NCBI RefSeq assembly: GCF_017357385.1
Contig: NZ_CP071633.1
Coordinates: 372,001-436,000, forward strand
Reading direction: 5' to 3'
Length of the DNA stretch: 64,000 nucleotides
From: Rhizobium sp. NZLR1
GTDB lineage: Bacteria > Pseudomonadota > Alphaproteobacteria > Rhizobiales > Rhizobiaceae
Positions within the stretch are counted from its first letter, which is position 1, and each line of letters opens with the position of its first letter. Below, in pieces: positions 37,880 to 46,466 of the stretch. The translations under genes and the position numbers were made by a program. The notes beneath the pieces are model-generated. The model was given only the letters and a program-made list of their open reading frames with translations. It did no database searches and was not told the DNA's origin.

Positions 37880-38734
37880 TCAAAGCCTGCTCAAGACATT
37901 TCTGAGATAATCGAGGCCGAGACGCTCGCCCTCCTTACGCGCCGACAAATCCTTGCCGGGCCAGCCATAGGCGGCGTCCTCGTGCTCGATCGACAGCGTG
38001 CCGTCGAAGCCGGCCCCACGCGCCTGGCGCAGAAAGCGCGGCCAGTCGATGAGGCCGAGACCGGGCAGCTTGTATTGCCACCAGCCCTTGCCGTGATACC
38101 CCACAGCCTCCAGCACATCTTTATCGATCGCCGTATCCTTGGCGTGCAGGATGGCGATGCGATCCTTCACTGCTTCCATCGCCTGATAAGGATCGACGCC
38201 GATGCGGATGAGATGCGACGGGTCGAATTCCAAGCCGAAGCGAGGATCCGGGATTCGCCGAAAAAGCTCCTGCCATCCTCTCGGCGTCGTGCCGATGAAA
38301 CTGTCCTTCGGACCCGGCCAGTTTTCGATCGCGAAGTTCAGGCCGACGGATTGCGTCTCTCCGATCAGCCTGATTGCGAATTCGGCGAAGTCGTCATAAT
38401 TGGCGTCTTCGCTGGCGCTGTCGTCGCGGCCGGGAAAAATCACGAAGATCGGGACGCCGGCCTCACCGATTGCCTTGGCAAAATCGGCGGTTTTCGCCCG
38501 AAGCTCCCGGCGCTTGTCGCGGTCGGCGTCGAGCTGATTGCCGAAATAGGTGATCGAGGAGACGAAGAGGCCGCGGCTGCGGGCGAGGGCGACGGCGGCC
38601 TCAACCCGGTCGGGCGTTTTGATATGGCCGCCGACATCGATTTCGATGGCATCGAACCCCGCCAATGCGGCGAAATCCACCACTTCCTCCAGTGGGCGAT
38701 CATTGAATGTCGAGGTGTAAAAGCCGATCTTCAC
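37880..38734 (-). CDS. Sugar phosphate isomerase/epimerase (xylose-isomerase-like TIM barrel)
   Basis: The 284-residue protein belongs to the AP-endonuclease-2/xylose-isomerase-like TIM barrels. Metal-binding residues are seen in LNFAIENWPG (Glu), GLEFDPSHLIRIG (Asp, His), ILHAKDT (His) and TLSIEHEDA (Glu), in the order expected for the family. It probably interconverts a ketose and aldose or epimerises the sugar imported by the adjacent transporter. I choose GTG 38734, with GGAGG six bases upstream, over TTG 38737. The ROK regulator gene lies 48 bp upstream on the same strand. Confidence 0.83.
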   Translation of the reverse strand: MKIGFYTSTFNDRPLEEVVDFAALAGFDAIEIDVGGHIKTPDRVEAAVALARSRGLFVSSITYFGNQLDADRDKRRELRAKTADFAKAIGEAGVPIFVIFPGRDDSASEDANYDDFAEFAIRLIGETQSVGLNFAIENWPGPKDSFIGTTPRGWQELFRRIPDPRFGLEFDPSHLIRIGVDPYQAMEAVKDRIAILHAKDTAIDKDVLEAVGYHGKGWWQYKLPGLGLIDWPRFLRQARGAGFDGTLSIEHEDAAYGWPGKDLSARKEGERLGLDYLRNVLSRL

Positions 38735-38782
38735 CAAAATCCTCCCATCTTCACCAAATGCCTGGGGCCGTGCCGGCCGTTT

Positions 38783-40021
38783 TCAGCTGTTCAGGCGATC
38801 CATGTTTTTGAGCGGCGACCGGGTGCGTTGAGCCGCGTCGGCCGATGCGAGCATCAGTGCTGCCGCCATCGGCATGGCTGCCGCCCCCATCGCCGAGGCA
38901 TCCTCGCCGAGCGAGGCGCGATGAAGCGAGGGCAGGTTGGTATCCTCGGGGTCGAGATGCTCGTGCACATAACGCAGCAACTCGTCGACGATGCGGATCG
39001 GCAGTCTGCCGCCGACGAGGACGGCGTCGGGATCGACGATCATGCCGATATGCTTGACGGCGACGGCCAGGTGCGCGCTCATTTCCTTCAGCCACTGCGA
39101 AACCAGGCGCCTGCCATGCGCATCCAGGCTCAGGAGATCGTGCGGAACACTCACCTCGACGGCGTGCCGCGCAAGAAAATCGTAAAGGGAAAACAGCGAA
39201 AATATCTCGCCGAGAAGCTGGACCTTTTGGCTCTTTTCGTCTCTGCCGTCGGCAATTGGAAGCCAGCCAATCTCGCCGCTGAGGCCCATGGCGCCGCGAT
39301 GACCGTTGCCGTCAAGCACGAGACCTCCGCCGGGGCAGGCATTGATGGCGATGTAGAAGAAGCTGCTGCTTTCGGCCCCCAGTCCATAATCGAGCTCGGC
39401 AAGGGCTGCGGCATTGGCTTCATTTTCGATGAAGACAGGATGCTGTGTCAGGTTTTCCAGTGCCGCGCGCACATCGAATGCCGTCCATTCCTGATAGGCC
39501 TTGGGCTTACCGAGCAGCGAAATCTCCCCAAGCCAATCCGGCATCGCCAGACCGATGCCGGCCAGGCGCGCGTCGTCGATCAGCCGGCTGCGCTGGAAAT
39601 GCGAAATCGCATCTGATGTCAGCTGCAGGAATTCTGCCGGCAGGATGAAGCGCTTTTCATGATGCACGCGGGCACGGACATTGCCGACAGCATCGACGGC
39701 CAGGACGGTCAGATGATCGCGATCGATATTGATGCCGATCGCAAAACAGGCGTCCGGATTGATCTCCAGTTCAATCGCCGGCTGCCCTCTCAGCCCATGC
39801 CGCCGACGGGCTTCCATGATCAGGCCCTCATCCAGCAAACGATCGACGATGCGAGCGATTGCCGGTTTGGTAAAACCCGTCTGCCGAGCGATTTCGGCGC
39901 GTGAAATCGGTGCCTGGCGATGGATGCAGCGCAGGACGACGGCCCTGTTGTGCTCGCCTGCATCTTCGACATTGGCGCCGGTCAAATCCGGGGAAAGCCT
40001 GGCGCCGAGCGTCTGGTTCAT
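38783..40021 (-). CDS. ROK-family transcriptional regulator (NagC/XylR type)
   Basis: The protein has about 412 residues. An N-terminal helix-turn-helix (ISRAEIARQTGFTKPAIARIVDRLLDEGLIME) is followed by a ROK sugar-kinase-like domain (GINIDRDHLTVLAVDAVGNV, HRGAMGLSGEIGWLP). The cysteine-rich zinc motif of active ROK kinases and many ROK repressors is not apparent, so it is probably a sugar-responsive repressor without kinase activity. ATG 40021 has GAGGAAGG upstream; an alternative ATG lies at 40045. Its place inside the transporter operon implies that it controls that operon. A second ROK regulator lies at 44744-45883. Confidence 0.85.
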   Translation of the reverse strand: MNQTLGARLSPDLTGANVEDAGEHNRAVVLRCIHRQAPISRAEIARQTGFTKPAIARIVDRLLDEGLIMEARRRHGLRGQPAIELEINPDACFAIGINIDRDHLTVLAVDAVGNVRARVHHEKRFILPAEFLQLTSDAISHFQRSRLIDDARLAGIGLAMPDWLGEISLLGKPKAYQEWTAFDVRAALENLTQHPVFIENEANAAALAELDYGLGAESSSFFYIAINACPGGGLVLDGNGHRGAMGLSGEIGWLPIADGRDEKSQKVQLLGEIFSLFSLYDFLARHAVEVSVPHDLLSLDAHGRRLVSQWLKEMSAHLAVAVKHIGMIVDPDAVLVGGRLPIRIVDELLRYVHEHLDPEDTNLPSLHRASLGEDASAMGAAAMPMAAALMLASADAAQRTRSPLKNMDRLNS

Positions 40022-40061
40022 GGGGTCGTATCCTTCCTCACGCATGGAGATTGGCCGTCCC

Positions 40062-40904
40062 TCATCCCTTCACCGCGCCGCTGGTCATTGCGCCGAGGAT
40101 CAGCCTCTGGAGCGACAGGAAGGCCACGATCGCCGGAACGACCGAGATCAGGCAGGCGGCGGCGAGAAGCTGGATGGACGAGTCGGTCTGCATGCCGCGG
40201 AAGTTAAAGATTCCGACGCCGATCGGCATCAGGTCATTTTTGGTGAGTAGCAGGAAAGGCACCAGGAATTGCGACCAGCCGGCAATCACCGTGATGATGA
40301 AGACCGAGGCGATGCCCGGCGCCGACAAGGGCAGAACAATACGCCAGAACACCGAAAACCTGTTGCAGCCGTCGATCATGGCGGCCTCGTCGAGGCTGCG
40401 CGGAATGCCGTCGACGGTGCTCTTTAAAAGCCAGGTCGCCAGCGGAACGCCGAGGGCGATATAGACCATGACGACGGCAAAATGGGTGTCCAGCATTCCG
40501 AGGCGGTTCATGTAGCGGTAGAGCGGCACCATGATGACAAGCGGCGAAATCATCTGGAAAAGCAGCAGACCCATCATCGACAGGCCCTTGCCGCGGAATT
40601 GAAAGCGGGAAAAGGCGTAAGCCGCGGGCAGTGCTACGATCAGCACGCCGAAGCCGCTCAAGGCCGCAAGCTTGAGACCGTTCCAGAGATAGACCGGGAA
40701 ATAGCTGTTGTTCAGAACGGTGATGAAATTGTCGATGGTGGGATTCTGGGGAATATAGCGCGCCGCGCCGCGATAGATCTCGCGCTTGTCACGCATCGCC
40801 ATCGACAGGAGATAGGTGAGGGGGCCGGCGAAGAAGATGAACATCACCAGCATGAAGAGATAGCTGAAGGCATCGCCGAGCCGCGTTCCGGTCCGTCCGC
40901 TCAT
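40062..40904 (-). CDS. Sugar ABC transporter permease, MalG type (second system)
   Basis: The 280-residue inner-membrane permease has about six helices and the EAA loop in SLDEAAMIDGCNRFSVFWRIVLPLSAPG. It ends GAMTSGAVKG like its counterpart in the first system. Its ATG overlaps the stop of the MalF-type permease by four bases (40901-40904). It feeds the channel for the solute bound by the protein at 41920-43218. Confidence 0.92.
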   Translation of the reverse strand: MSGRTGTRLGDAFSYLFMLVMFIFFAGPLTYLLSMAMRDKREIYRGAARYIPQNPTIDNFITVLNNSYFPVYLWNGLKLAALSGFGVLIVALPAAYAFSRFQFRGKGLSMMGLLLFQMISPLVIMVPLYRYMNRLGMLDTHFAVVMVYIALGVPLATWLLKSTVDGIPRSLDEAAMIDGCNRFSVFWRIVLPLSAPGIASVFIITVIAGWSQFLVPFLLLTKNDLMPIGVGIFNFRGMQTDSSIQLLAAACLISVVPAIVAFLSLQRLILGAMTSGAVKG

Positions 40905-41830
40905 TGCTCTTCCTCCTTCGGTAGGAATGACGCATAGACGAAAGCAAGCCCGAGGCTGATGATCAGCATGAGCACGGAGAGCACGCTGCCGCCTGATAGA
41001 TCGTAGTTTCTAAAGACGATATTGAAAACGTAGAGCGAGATGACCTCGGTCGCGCGCCCCGGACCACCGCCGGTCAGCGTGATGATCGCATCGAAAGTAT
41101 TCACCGTCTGAATCGTGATGAGGATCATATTGACGAGGATCGCCGCGCGCAGCTGCGGCAGGGTAATGAAGAAGAACTGCTGCGATGCGGTTGCGCCATC
41201 GACCTCGGCGGCTTCGTAGAGCGAGGGATCGATCGCCTTCAGCGCCGCATACATGACGACCATCGAAAAGGCCGTGCCGCGCCATATGTTGGAGATCAGC
41301 GTCGACCATGGGGCGATTGCGGGATCGGAAAGCCAGGCGACAACAGGCATGTGCATCAGCCGCAAAATGCTGTTCAATGCGCCGTAAGGCGCTTCGGAAA
41401 ACAGCATCTGCCAGATGATGCCGCCGGCAATGCCGGGGACGACCCAGGCGATCAGCGCCGTCGTTCTCAGGATCGTGGTGCCGAACAGGCCGCGTTTTTC
41501 GCCGCGGATAACCACGACGGCAACGGCAATGCCCAGAATTTGCTGGCCGATAACGCTGCCGCCGACGAAAATCAGCGTCGCCCATAAAATGTCGGGCAGC
41601 TGCGGCGAACTCAAGGCATTGGTGATCGAGCCCAGCGTATATTGCTGATTGTCGCCGATCAGCGTCGCATTGGTAAATGACAGCCTGAAAACGTCGATGA
41701 CCGGATAAAGATAGAAAATGCCGATGACGATGATCACGGGCATGATCCAGGGCAAGGGCGCGCCGGCGAAACGGCGCATGAACGTTCTGCTTTGAGGCGG
41801 GCTGTCAGCCTCGATGGCAATGGGGCTCAT
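40901..41830 (-). CDS. Sugar ABC transporter permease, MalF type (second system)
   Basis: The permease has about 309 residues and six helices, starting after a short cytoplasmic tail (FMRRFAGAPLPWIMPVIIVIGIFYLYP). The EAA loop is LYEAAEVDGATASQQFFFITLPQLR. I prefer ATG 41830 over a TTG at 41854, although the ribosome-binding site (AGAGAG) is weak. The gene begins 89 bp after the binding-protein gene and is coupled to the MalG-type permease by an ATGA overlap. Confidence 0.9.
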   Translation of the reverse strand: MSPIAIEADSPPQSRTFMRRFAGAPLPWIMPVIIVIGIFYLYPVIDVFRLSFTNATLIGDNQQYTLGSITNALSSPQLPDILWATLIFVGGSVIGQQILGIAVAVVVIRGEKRGLFGTTILRTTALIAWVVPGIAGGIIWQMLFSEAPYGALNSILRLMHMPVVAWLSDPAIAPWSTLISNIWRGTAFSMVVMYAALKAIDPSLYEAAEVDGATASQQFFFITLPQLRAAILVNMILITIQTVNTFDAIITLTGGGPGRATEVISLYVFNIVFRNYDLSGGSVLSVLMLIISLGLAFVYASFLPKEEEQ

Positions 41831-41919
41831 TAGCTCTCTGTCCGGGTTTGGCAAAGTCGGCGACGCCTGAAGGGCAGGCGTCGCCGCTGTCTGAAGCGTT
41901 ACGATTGCTTGGCGCGGGG

Positions 41920-43218
41920 TTACAGGCGCTTGTAAGCCTCCATTGCCGCGTTGAAGGCGGCATTCAAAGCGTCCTCCGGCTTTTTGGTCCCGGAGAGCAC
42001 GTCGCCCATCATGATCTGGATCTGGTTGGAGATCTCCGGATAGATCGGCACACCGGGGCGTGCCTGGCCGTCGACCAGAGCCGCGGCGAAGGTCTTGTTG
42101 GCCTCCGTGGAGAACACCTCATATTTGTCGAAGAGCGATTTGCGGGTCGGCAGCTGCTGCTGCAGCGCGTTTGCCGGCCCCATATAGACCTCGCGTGCGA
42201 GGTTGGCGCACATCTCGACCTTGTCCTTGTCCTTGCTGAAGGAGGCGATCGTCCAGCCGCCGGTGCCGGTCGAGCGCTGATCGGCACTGGGACCGGGGAT
42301 TGGCGAGAAGGTCCAGTTCTTGAATTCGTCCGCGTCGAGCGTCGTCTTCAACTGCGCATATTGCCAGTTGCCGCCGATGAAGAGCGCCGTCGTCGCCGCT
42401 GCGGCCGCAGCATTCATGTCGTCGTAATTGGCGATCGTGCTGACGCGCCTGGGCGCTGCGCCGGAATCGACGAGATCCTTGAAGTAATTCAGCGCTTTGA
42501 GGAATTTCTCCTTGTTCTCGCCTTCGCCGAAGACCGGCTTGCCGGAGTCGTCGACGAGCTTGCCGCCGAGCGCCCAATAATTTGCGAGCCAGTCGAACGT
42601 CGTCCCTTCCCAGCGCCCGCCATTGAAGAGCACGCCTTCCATGCCTTCCTTGGTGGAGGCGAGCGCGGCCTTTTTCAGGTCGTCCCATGTCTGCGGCGCA
42701 TCCGCGACGATCGACTTGTTGCGGTAGAGCACCCGAAGGTCCGTGTCCCACCACCATGCCCGGACCGTCTGGTCTTTGTCGGTGATGCCGCTGCGGATGA
42801 AGGGGAAGAGGTCAGCCACTTCTTCCTTCGAGAAGTAGGGTGTGAAGTCCGCAAGCACGTGATTGACCATGAACTGTGAAAGCACGAAGGAATCGACGGC
42901 GGCGCAATCGGGCGCATTGCCGGCCTTGGCCTGCTCCAGCATCTTGGCTTGTTCGGTGCCGATGTCCGACGACATGAACTGCATCTGCAGTTTCCAGTCG
43001 GGATGCTTCTTGATGAAATCGACGAAGAGCTTCTGATAGCCCTCGGCGATCGCCGGATCCGCATTGTTCGGACTGTCGTTCGTCAGACGGACGACGAGGG
43101 ATTTCGGGGCATCGGCCAAGCCGATCCTGTCCTTGGTAGCGAGTTCCTGGGCAAATGAAACGGATGCTGAAAATAACATTGTGCTCAGCGCAAATGCGCT
43201 GACGGTGGCGCTCTTCAT
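41920..43218 (-). CDS. Sugar ABC transporter periplasmic binding protein (second system)
   Basis: This 432-residue family-1 solute-binding protein has a signal peptide (MKSATVSAFALSTMLFSASVSFAQ, cut after SFA). Typical parts are QMQFMSSDIGTEQAKMLEQAKAG, DLRVLYRNKSIVADAP and TTALFIGGNWQYAQLK. Its start at 43218 is set by GGGGAGGAGACCCATC directly upstream; the open frame before it is not needed. It is the first gene of the leftward operon, with a good promoter at 43297-43324, and reads divergently from a Gfo/Idh/MocA dehydrogenase gene. The substrate is unknown. Confidence 0.92.
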   Translation of the reverse strand: MKSATVSAFALSTMLFSASVSFAQELATKDRIGLADAPKSLVVRLTNDSPNNADPAIAEGYQKLFVDFIKKHPDWKLQMQFMSSDIGTEQAKMLEQAKAGNAPDCAAVDSFVLSQFMVNHVLADFTPYFSKEEVADLFPFIRSGITDKDQTVRAWWWDTDLRVLYRNKSIVADAPQTWDDLKKAALASTKEGMEGVLFNGGRWEGTTFDWLANYWALGGKLVDDSGKPVFGEGENKEKFLKALNYFKDLVDSGAAPRRVSTIANYDDMNAAAAAATTALFIGGNWQYAQLKTTLDADEFKNWTFSPIPGPSADQRSTGTGGWTIASFSKDKDKVEMCANLAREVYMGPANALQQQLPTRKSLFDKYEVFSTEANKTFAAALVDGQARPGVPIYPEISNQIQIMMGDVLSGTKKPEDALNAAFNAAMEAYKRL

Positions 43219-43296
43219 GATGGGTCTCCTCCCCATTTGGAACGAATACAGCCTGGCGGTCAGTTGACCTCTCCTCATTTCCGTGCTGCATTAAAT

Positions 43297-43324
43297 AGAT
43301 TAAGTTACTTTGATTTGATGTCAA
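43297..43324 (-). promoter_or_regulatory. Promoter of the second sugar ABC operon
   Basis: On the minus strand TTGACA (43319-43324) is followed after 16 bases by TAATCT (43297-43302), about 80 bp before the binding-protein start. The AT-rich spacer and surroundings would suit a ROK-type operator. Confidence 0.6.
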
Positions 43325-43564
43325 GCCAGAGCTTTTGGGAGGATCGAAATGCTGGCGACATTCAACAGCAGCTAGCGCGCACGCTGGTTTTCGGAAGGGA
43401 TATGCGCCAATTAAAGTGACGGAGCGCGTGCCTTTCGGACACGTGGCGCATCCATCCGCAATTTTCCTGAAGAAGAGCACGAGGCGATCGCGGATGGCCG
43501 CGATGGCAAGGCAAAGGTTTTGTCCGGCTGCGCGGTAGCCGGAAGCGAACTCATGGAGGATAAG

Positions 43565-44644
43565 ATGCGGTTACTCATTCTCGGCACAGGCGGCATGGCC
43601 AACCAGCACGCCGCGAGATTCAAGGCGATCGAAGGCGTCAGCGTCGTTGGAGGCGTCGATGTCGTTGCGGAAAGGCTTACTGCCTTTTGCACCGAACATG
43701 GCATCGCCAATCAATTCACTTCCCTCGAAGAGGCTCTCGCCTGGGGCGAGTTCGATGCGGTCGCCAATGTCACGCCTGATAACATCCACCACCCGACGAC
43801 GCTTCAGGCGATCGCCGCCGAAAAACACGTCTTCTGCGAAAAGCCGCTTGCCACCGATGCGGTCAAGGCGATGGAGATGACCGAGGCGATCGAGCGATCG
43901 GGCAAGGTCGGCATGGTCAATTTCACCTATCGCAACTCGCCGGCGCTGCAGAAAGGTCGGCAGATGGTGCTCGCCGGCGAAATCGGCGCGGTGCGCCATG
44001 TCGAGGCCTCCCACCTTCAAAGCTGGCTGGTCGGTCGACACTGGGGCGACTGGAAGAGCGAAAGCAAATGGCTGTGGCGGCTGAGCAAGAAGCATGGATC
44101 GAACGGCGCACTCGGCGATATCGGCATCCACATCGTCGATTTCGCCTCATACGGTTCGGGGCTCGACGTCGCCCATGTCTTCGCGCGGCTGAAAACCTTC
44201 GACAAGGCGCCAGGCCACAAGATCGGCGAATATGATCTCGATGCGAACGACAGCTTCACGATGAATGTCGATTTCACCAATGGTGCGATCGGCACGATTC
44301 AGGCCACACGCACGGCAGCCGGCCAGATGGATCAGTTGCGCCTCAGGGTCTACGGCGAAACCGGCTCGATCGAGATGATTTACGATACGGGACAATCGAC
44401 GCTGCGCGCCTGTCTCGGCGAAGACGTGCATACTGCGACCTGGAGCGACGTGCCGTTCGATCCTGTCGAGACCAACTACCAGCGTTTCGTCCAGGCCGTG
44501 CGAGCCGGCAGGACGCAGGAACCGTCGTTCCGCCGCGCCGCCAATATCCAGAAGATCCTCGACAAGGCGCTGGCATCCGATCTCAGCCATGCCGACGAAG
44601 CGCTAGAACAGGATGATTTTAGGCCCGGTCGGCCTAAAATCTGA
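43565..44644 (+). CDS. Gfo/Idh/MocA-family NAD(P)-dependent sugar dehydrogenase
   Basis: The protein has 359 residues. It has a Rossmann start (MRLLILGTGGMANQHAARFKAI), NVTPDNIHHPTTLQAIAAEKHVFCEKPLATD with the family EKP lysine, and a C-terminal alpha/beta domain with GALGDIGIHIVDFASYG (catalytic Asp/His region). It probably oxidises the sugar, or its isomer, imported by the divergent ABC system. ATG 43565 is set by GGAGG at 43556-43560. The last ~13 residues and the stop are encoded by a RIME repeat that begins at 44604, so the natural C-terminus has been replaced or extended. Confidence 0.88.
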   Translation: MRLLILGTGGMANQHAARFKAIEGVSVVGGVDVVAERLTAFCTEHGIANQFTSLEEALAWGEFDAVANVTPDNIHHPTTLQAIAAEKHVFCEKPLATDAVKAMEMTEAIERSGKVGMVNFTYRNSPALQKGRQMVLAGEIGAVRHVEASHLQSWLVGRHWGDWKSESKWLWRLSKKHGSNGALGDIGIHIVDFASYGSGLDVAHVFARLKTFDKAPGHKIGEYDLDANDSFTMNVDFTNGAIGTIQATRTAAGQMDQLRLRVYGETGSIEMIYDTGQSTLRACLGEDVHTATWSDVPFDPVETNYQRFVQAVRAGRTQEPSFRRAANIQKILDKALASDLSHADEALEQDDFRPGRPKI

Positions 44645-44718
44645 TTCCTGTTCTACATTAGATAGCTAGAGCATGATGTCGTCCGAAAACCGCCCAGACT
44701 TTTCGGCATCATGCTCTA
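44604..44718 (+). repeat. RIME-like mosaic element, copy 1
   Basis: This 115-bp element is made of two hairpins. The first pairs TAGAACAGGAT / ATTCCTGTTCTA and ATTTTAGGCC / GGCCTAAAAT. The second pairs AGAGCATGATG with CATCATGCTCT and carries CCGAAAA / TTTTCGG-like arms. The second hairpin is the well-known rhizobial repeat sequence around GCATGATGCCGAAAA. It overlaps the 3' end of the dehydrogenase gene and ends 25 bp before the ROK regulator's stop. A nearly identical inverted copy lies at 45898-46010. Confidence 0.85.
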
Positions 44719-44743
44719 GCGTGATGCATGATACGCAATGGCG

Positions 44744-45883
44744 TCAGGCGGAAGCTGGCGGCAGCAGTAAAGTGTTGAGGAAGGGCAGGAGGGCGGCACC
44801 GAGTGCCACCCCGCCGCCGCTGAAGCTCGCCGGTTTCATCGGCGAAATCCATGGTGTCAGCAACGGCCTCGTCGAGGTGTCGCGCCGCTCGATGGAAAGT
44901 TGATGGATCAGGGCTTCGATCACGCCTTGTGGCAAATCGCTCCCGATCATGACGACGCTGGGCGCAAGAAAGCCGGCCATGGCGATGATCGGGTCGAGCA
45001 GATGGCCGGCGGCCTCGCGTATCCATTGCGACAATGATGGCGAGGAGAATTCTTCCCCGTCCAGCAAGCGCGTGAATTCCTGGTCGCCGATCCTCGACCG
45101 CAGGGACTCGAAACCGACGACGGTGTTCAGCTGGACATTGTCGGGGCCGGTCAGCATTTCGCCGATGCTGCCCGCCCTGCCGTGGACGCCGGAATAGGGA
45201 ATGCCGCGAATGAGAAAACCAGCCTGAACGTCGTCATCGATGATGATCATCGCCAGCCCGCCCTCCCGCGTAGAGCTGCCGATCGTGCGCTCTGCGAGTA
45301 GGCTCGCGGTGCACTCGTTCTCGGCATAGGGACGGGCGATCGCCGACAGTGCGGCGATTTGATCGCTTTGCTCGTCCGTCCAATCGTTGGCGGCGATGCC
45401 AAGGCCGAGGATCGGCATGGCGGCGTGGCGATCGGCGATGTCCTTGACGGCGGCGTGCACCGCGCCGACCCTGTCTGTGGGGCCCAGGCTGAAATAGACC
45501 CGATCATGAGCCTGGCCGCTGAGATCGATGAGCACGATCTCGCCGCGCCGCTGGCGGAGTTTGACGCCGATCGAAAAGGCGCCTTCCGGACGCAAGGCGA
45601 ACTCGGTGGCGGTCGCCCCGCCACCGGCACCGCTGCGGCGATGGGAGGTGACAAGCTTCTGGTCGGCCAATCGGCGAAGAATATTGGTGATGCCGGGGCC
45701 TGACAGGCCGCTATGCCGGCCAAGCTCCATCCGCGTCAACGGACCATGGCGGCGGATGGCTTCCAGAATGACGCGAATATTTCGATCGGCGATTTCACCG
45801 GACCTGAGGCCAATTGTTTTGGCGCGCGGGGCACCCATGTCCTGGGTTTGAAGCCGACGCGGCCCTGATCGAAGATACCGCAT
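44744..45883 (-). CDS. Second ROK-family transcriptional regulator
   Basis: The 379-residue protein has a winged helix (ADRNIRVILEAIRRHGPLTRMELGRHSGLSGPGITNILRRLADQKLV, about 32-77) and a divergent ROK kinase-like domain (FSIGVKLRQRRGEIVLIDLSG, YSGVHGRAGSIGEML). The canonical ATP and zinc motifs are degraded, so it should be a regulator rather than a kinase. AGGGAAGACGATC precedes the ATG. The gene is bracketed by two inverted RIME copies, and copy 2 ends only 14 bp from its start codon. Any promoter must therefore lie inside or beyond that element. It probably controls the neighbouring sugar genes. Confidence 0.82.
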   Translation of the reverse strand: MRYLRSGPRRLQTQDMGAPRAKTIGLRSGEIADRNIRVILEAIRRHGPLTRMELGRHSGLSGPGITNILRRLADQKLVTSHRRSGAGGGATATEFALRPEGAFSIGVKLRQRRGEIVLIDLSGQAHDRVYFSLGPTDRVGAVHAAVKDIADRHAAMPILGLGIAANDWTDEQSDQIAALSAIARPYAENECTASLLAERTIGSSTREGGLAMIIIDDDVQAGFLIRGIPYSGVHGRAGSIGEMLTGPDNVQLNTVVGFESLRSRIGDQEFTRLLDGEEFSSPSLSQWIREAAGHLLDPIIAMAGFLAPSVVMIGSDLPQGVIEALIHQLSIERRDTSTRPLLTPWISPMKPASFSGGGVALGAALLPFLNTLLLPPASA

Positions 45884-45897
45884 GATCGTCTTCCCTG

Positions 45898-46010
45898 GAG
45901 CATGATGCCGAAAAGTGTGAGCGGTTTTCTCATGACATCATGCTCTAACTATCTAATGTAGAACAGGATTCAGATTTTAGGCCGACCGGGCCTAAAATCA
46001 TCCTGTTCTA
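45898..46010 (-). repeat. RIME-like mosaic element, copy 2 (inverted relative to copy 1)
   Basis: The reverse complement of this 113-bp stretch matches copy 1 at 44604-44718 with only a few differences and the same two hairpins. The two copies form inverted repeats 1.2 kb apart around the ROK regulator gene. It lies immediately upstream of that gene's ribosome-binding site. Confidence 0.85.
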
Positions 46011-46268
46011 AAGCACCATTTCGATTGTGTACCACGCTTCCGGTCGATGCTCGTAACAATTTTTCCTGTGGATGCGCGTAACTAACTGATTCTATTGCTC
46101 CAGAAACCACCCTGTCTCAAGGCGCAGCCCGGCAAAGTCGGAGCTGGTTTGGCAAACTGGCTCGAGCAACGGTTTGCATGTGGGTGCGGCCGCGCCTGCC
46201 GACTTTACCGTAGCAATCGTCGTCCGACAGCCCGGCCGAAGGCGATCTCGTGGAGCCATCCGACGTGG
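46011..46268. other. Non-coding gap
   Basis: I see no gene here. It separates the sugar-utilisation region and its RIME copy from the polysaccharide locus. Confidence 0.5.
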
Positions 46269-46400
46269 TTATCCGTTTAATAGAGCGACAAGCGATATCG
46301 GCATCTCGACCGCGAAAAAATCCATTGCCGCACCGATAATCAGCGCCCACACGACTATCAGGAAAATGAGCGCTACAATCCTGATTTCTACCGGTCGCAT
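46269..46400 (-). CDS. Small 43-residue single-span membrane protein
   Basis: The short frame ATG 46400 to TAA 46269 encodes a short basic start (MRPVEIR), one strongly hydrophobic stretch (about residues 8-26, IVALIFLIVVWALIIGAAM) and a short tail (DFFAVEMPISLVALLNG). GGGGATGGAGCAAACA lies directly upstream and gives a good ribosome-binding site. It is downstream of fcl on the same strand (67 bp), so it may be carried on the gmd-fcl transcript or have its own promoter. I know no family for it; similar one-helix proteins are common next to polysaccharide loci. It is real only if conserved elsewhere. Confidence 0.5.
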   Translation of the reverse strand: MRPVEIRIVALIFLIVVWALIIGAAMDFFAVEMPISLVALLNG

Positions 46401-46466
46401 TGTTTGCTCCATCCCCGCATATGCGTCCCCCCGAGACAAAAGCTCATTGTGCCTCGCGCAAATTCG

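Noticed and set aside
44604..46010. Composite transposon or insertion sequence around the ROK regulator
   Set aside because: The inverted elements have no transposase and no target duplication; the enclosed gene is a regulator. They match a mosaic repeat rather than IS ends.
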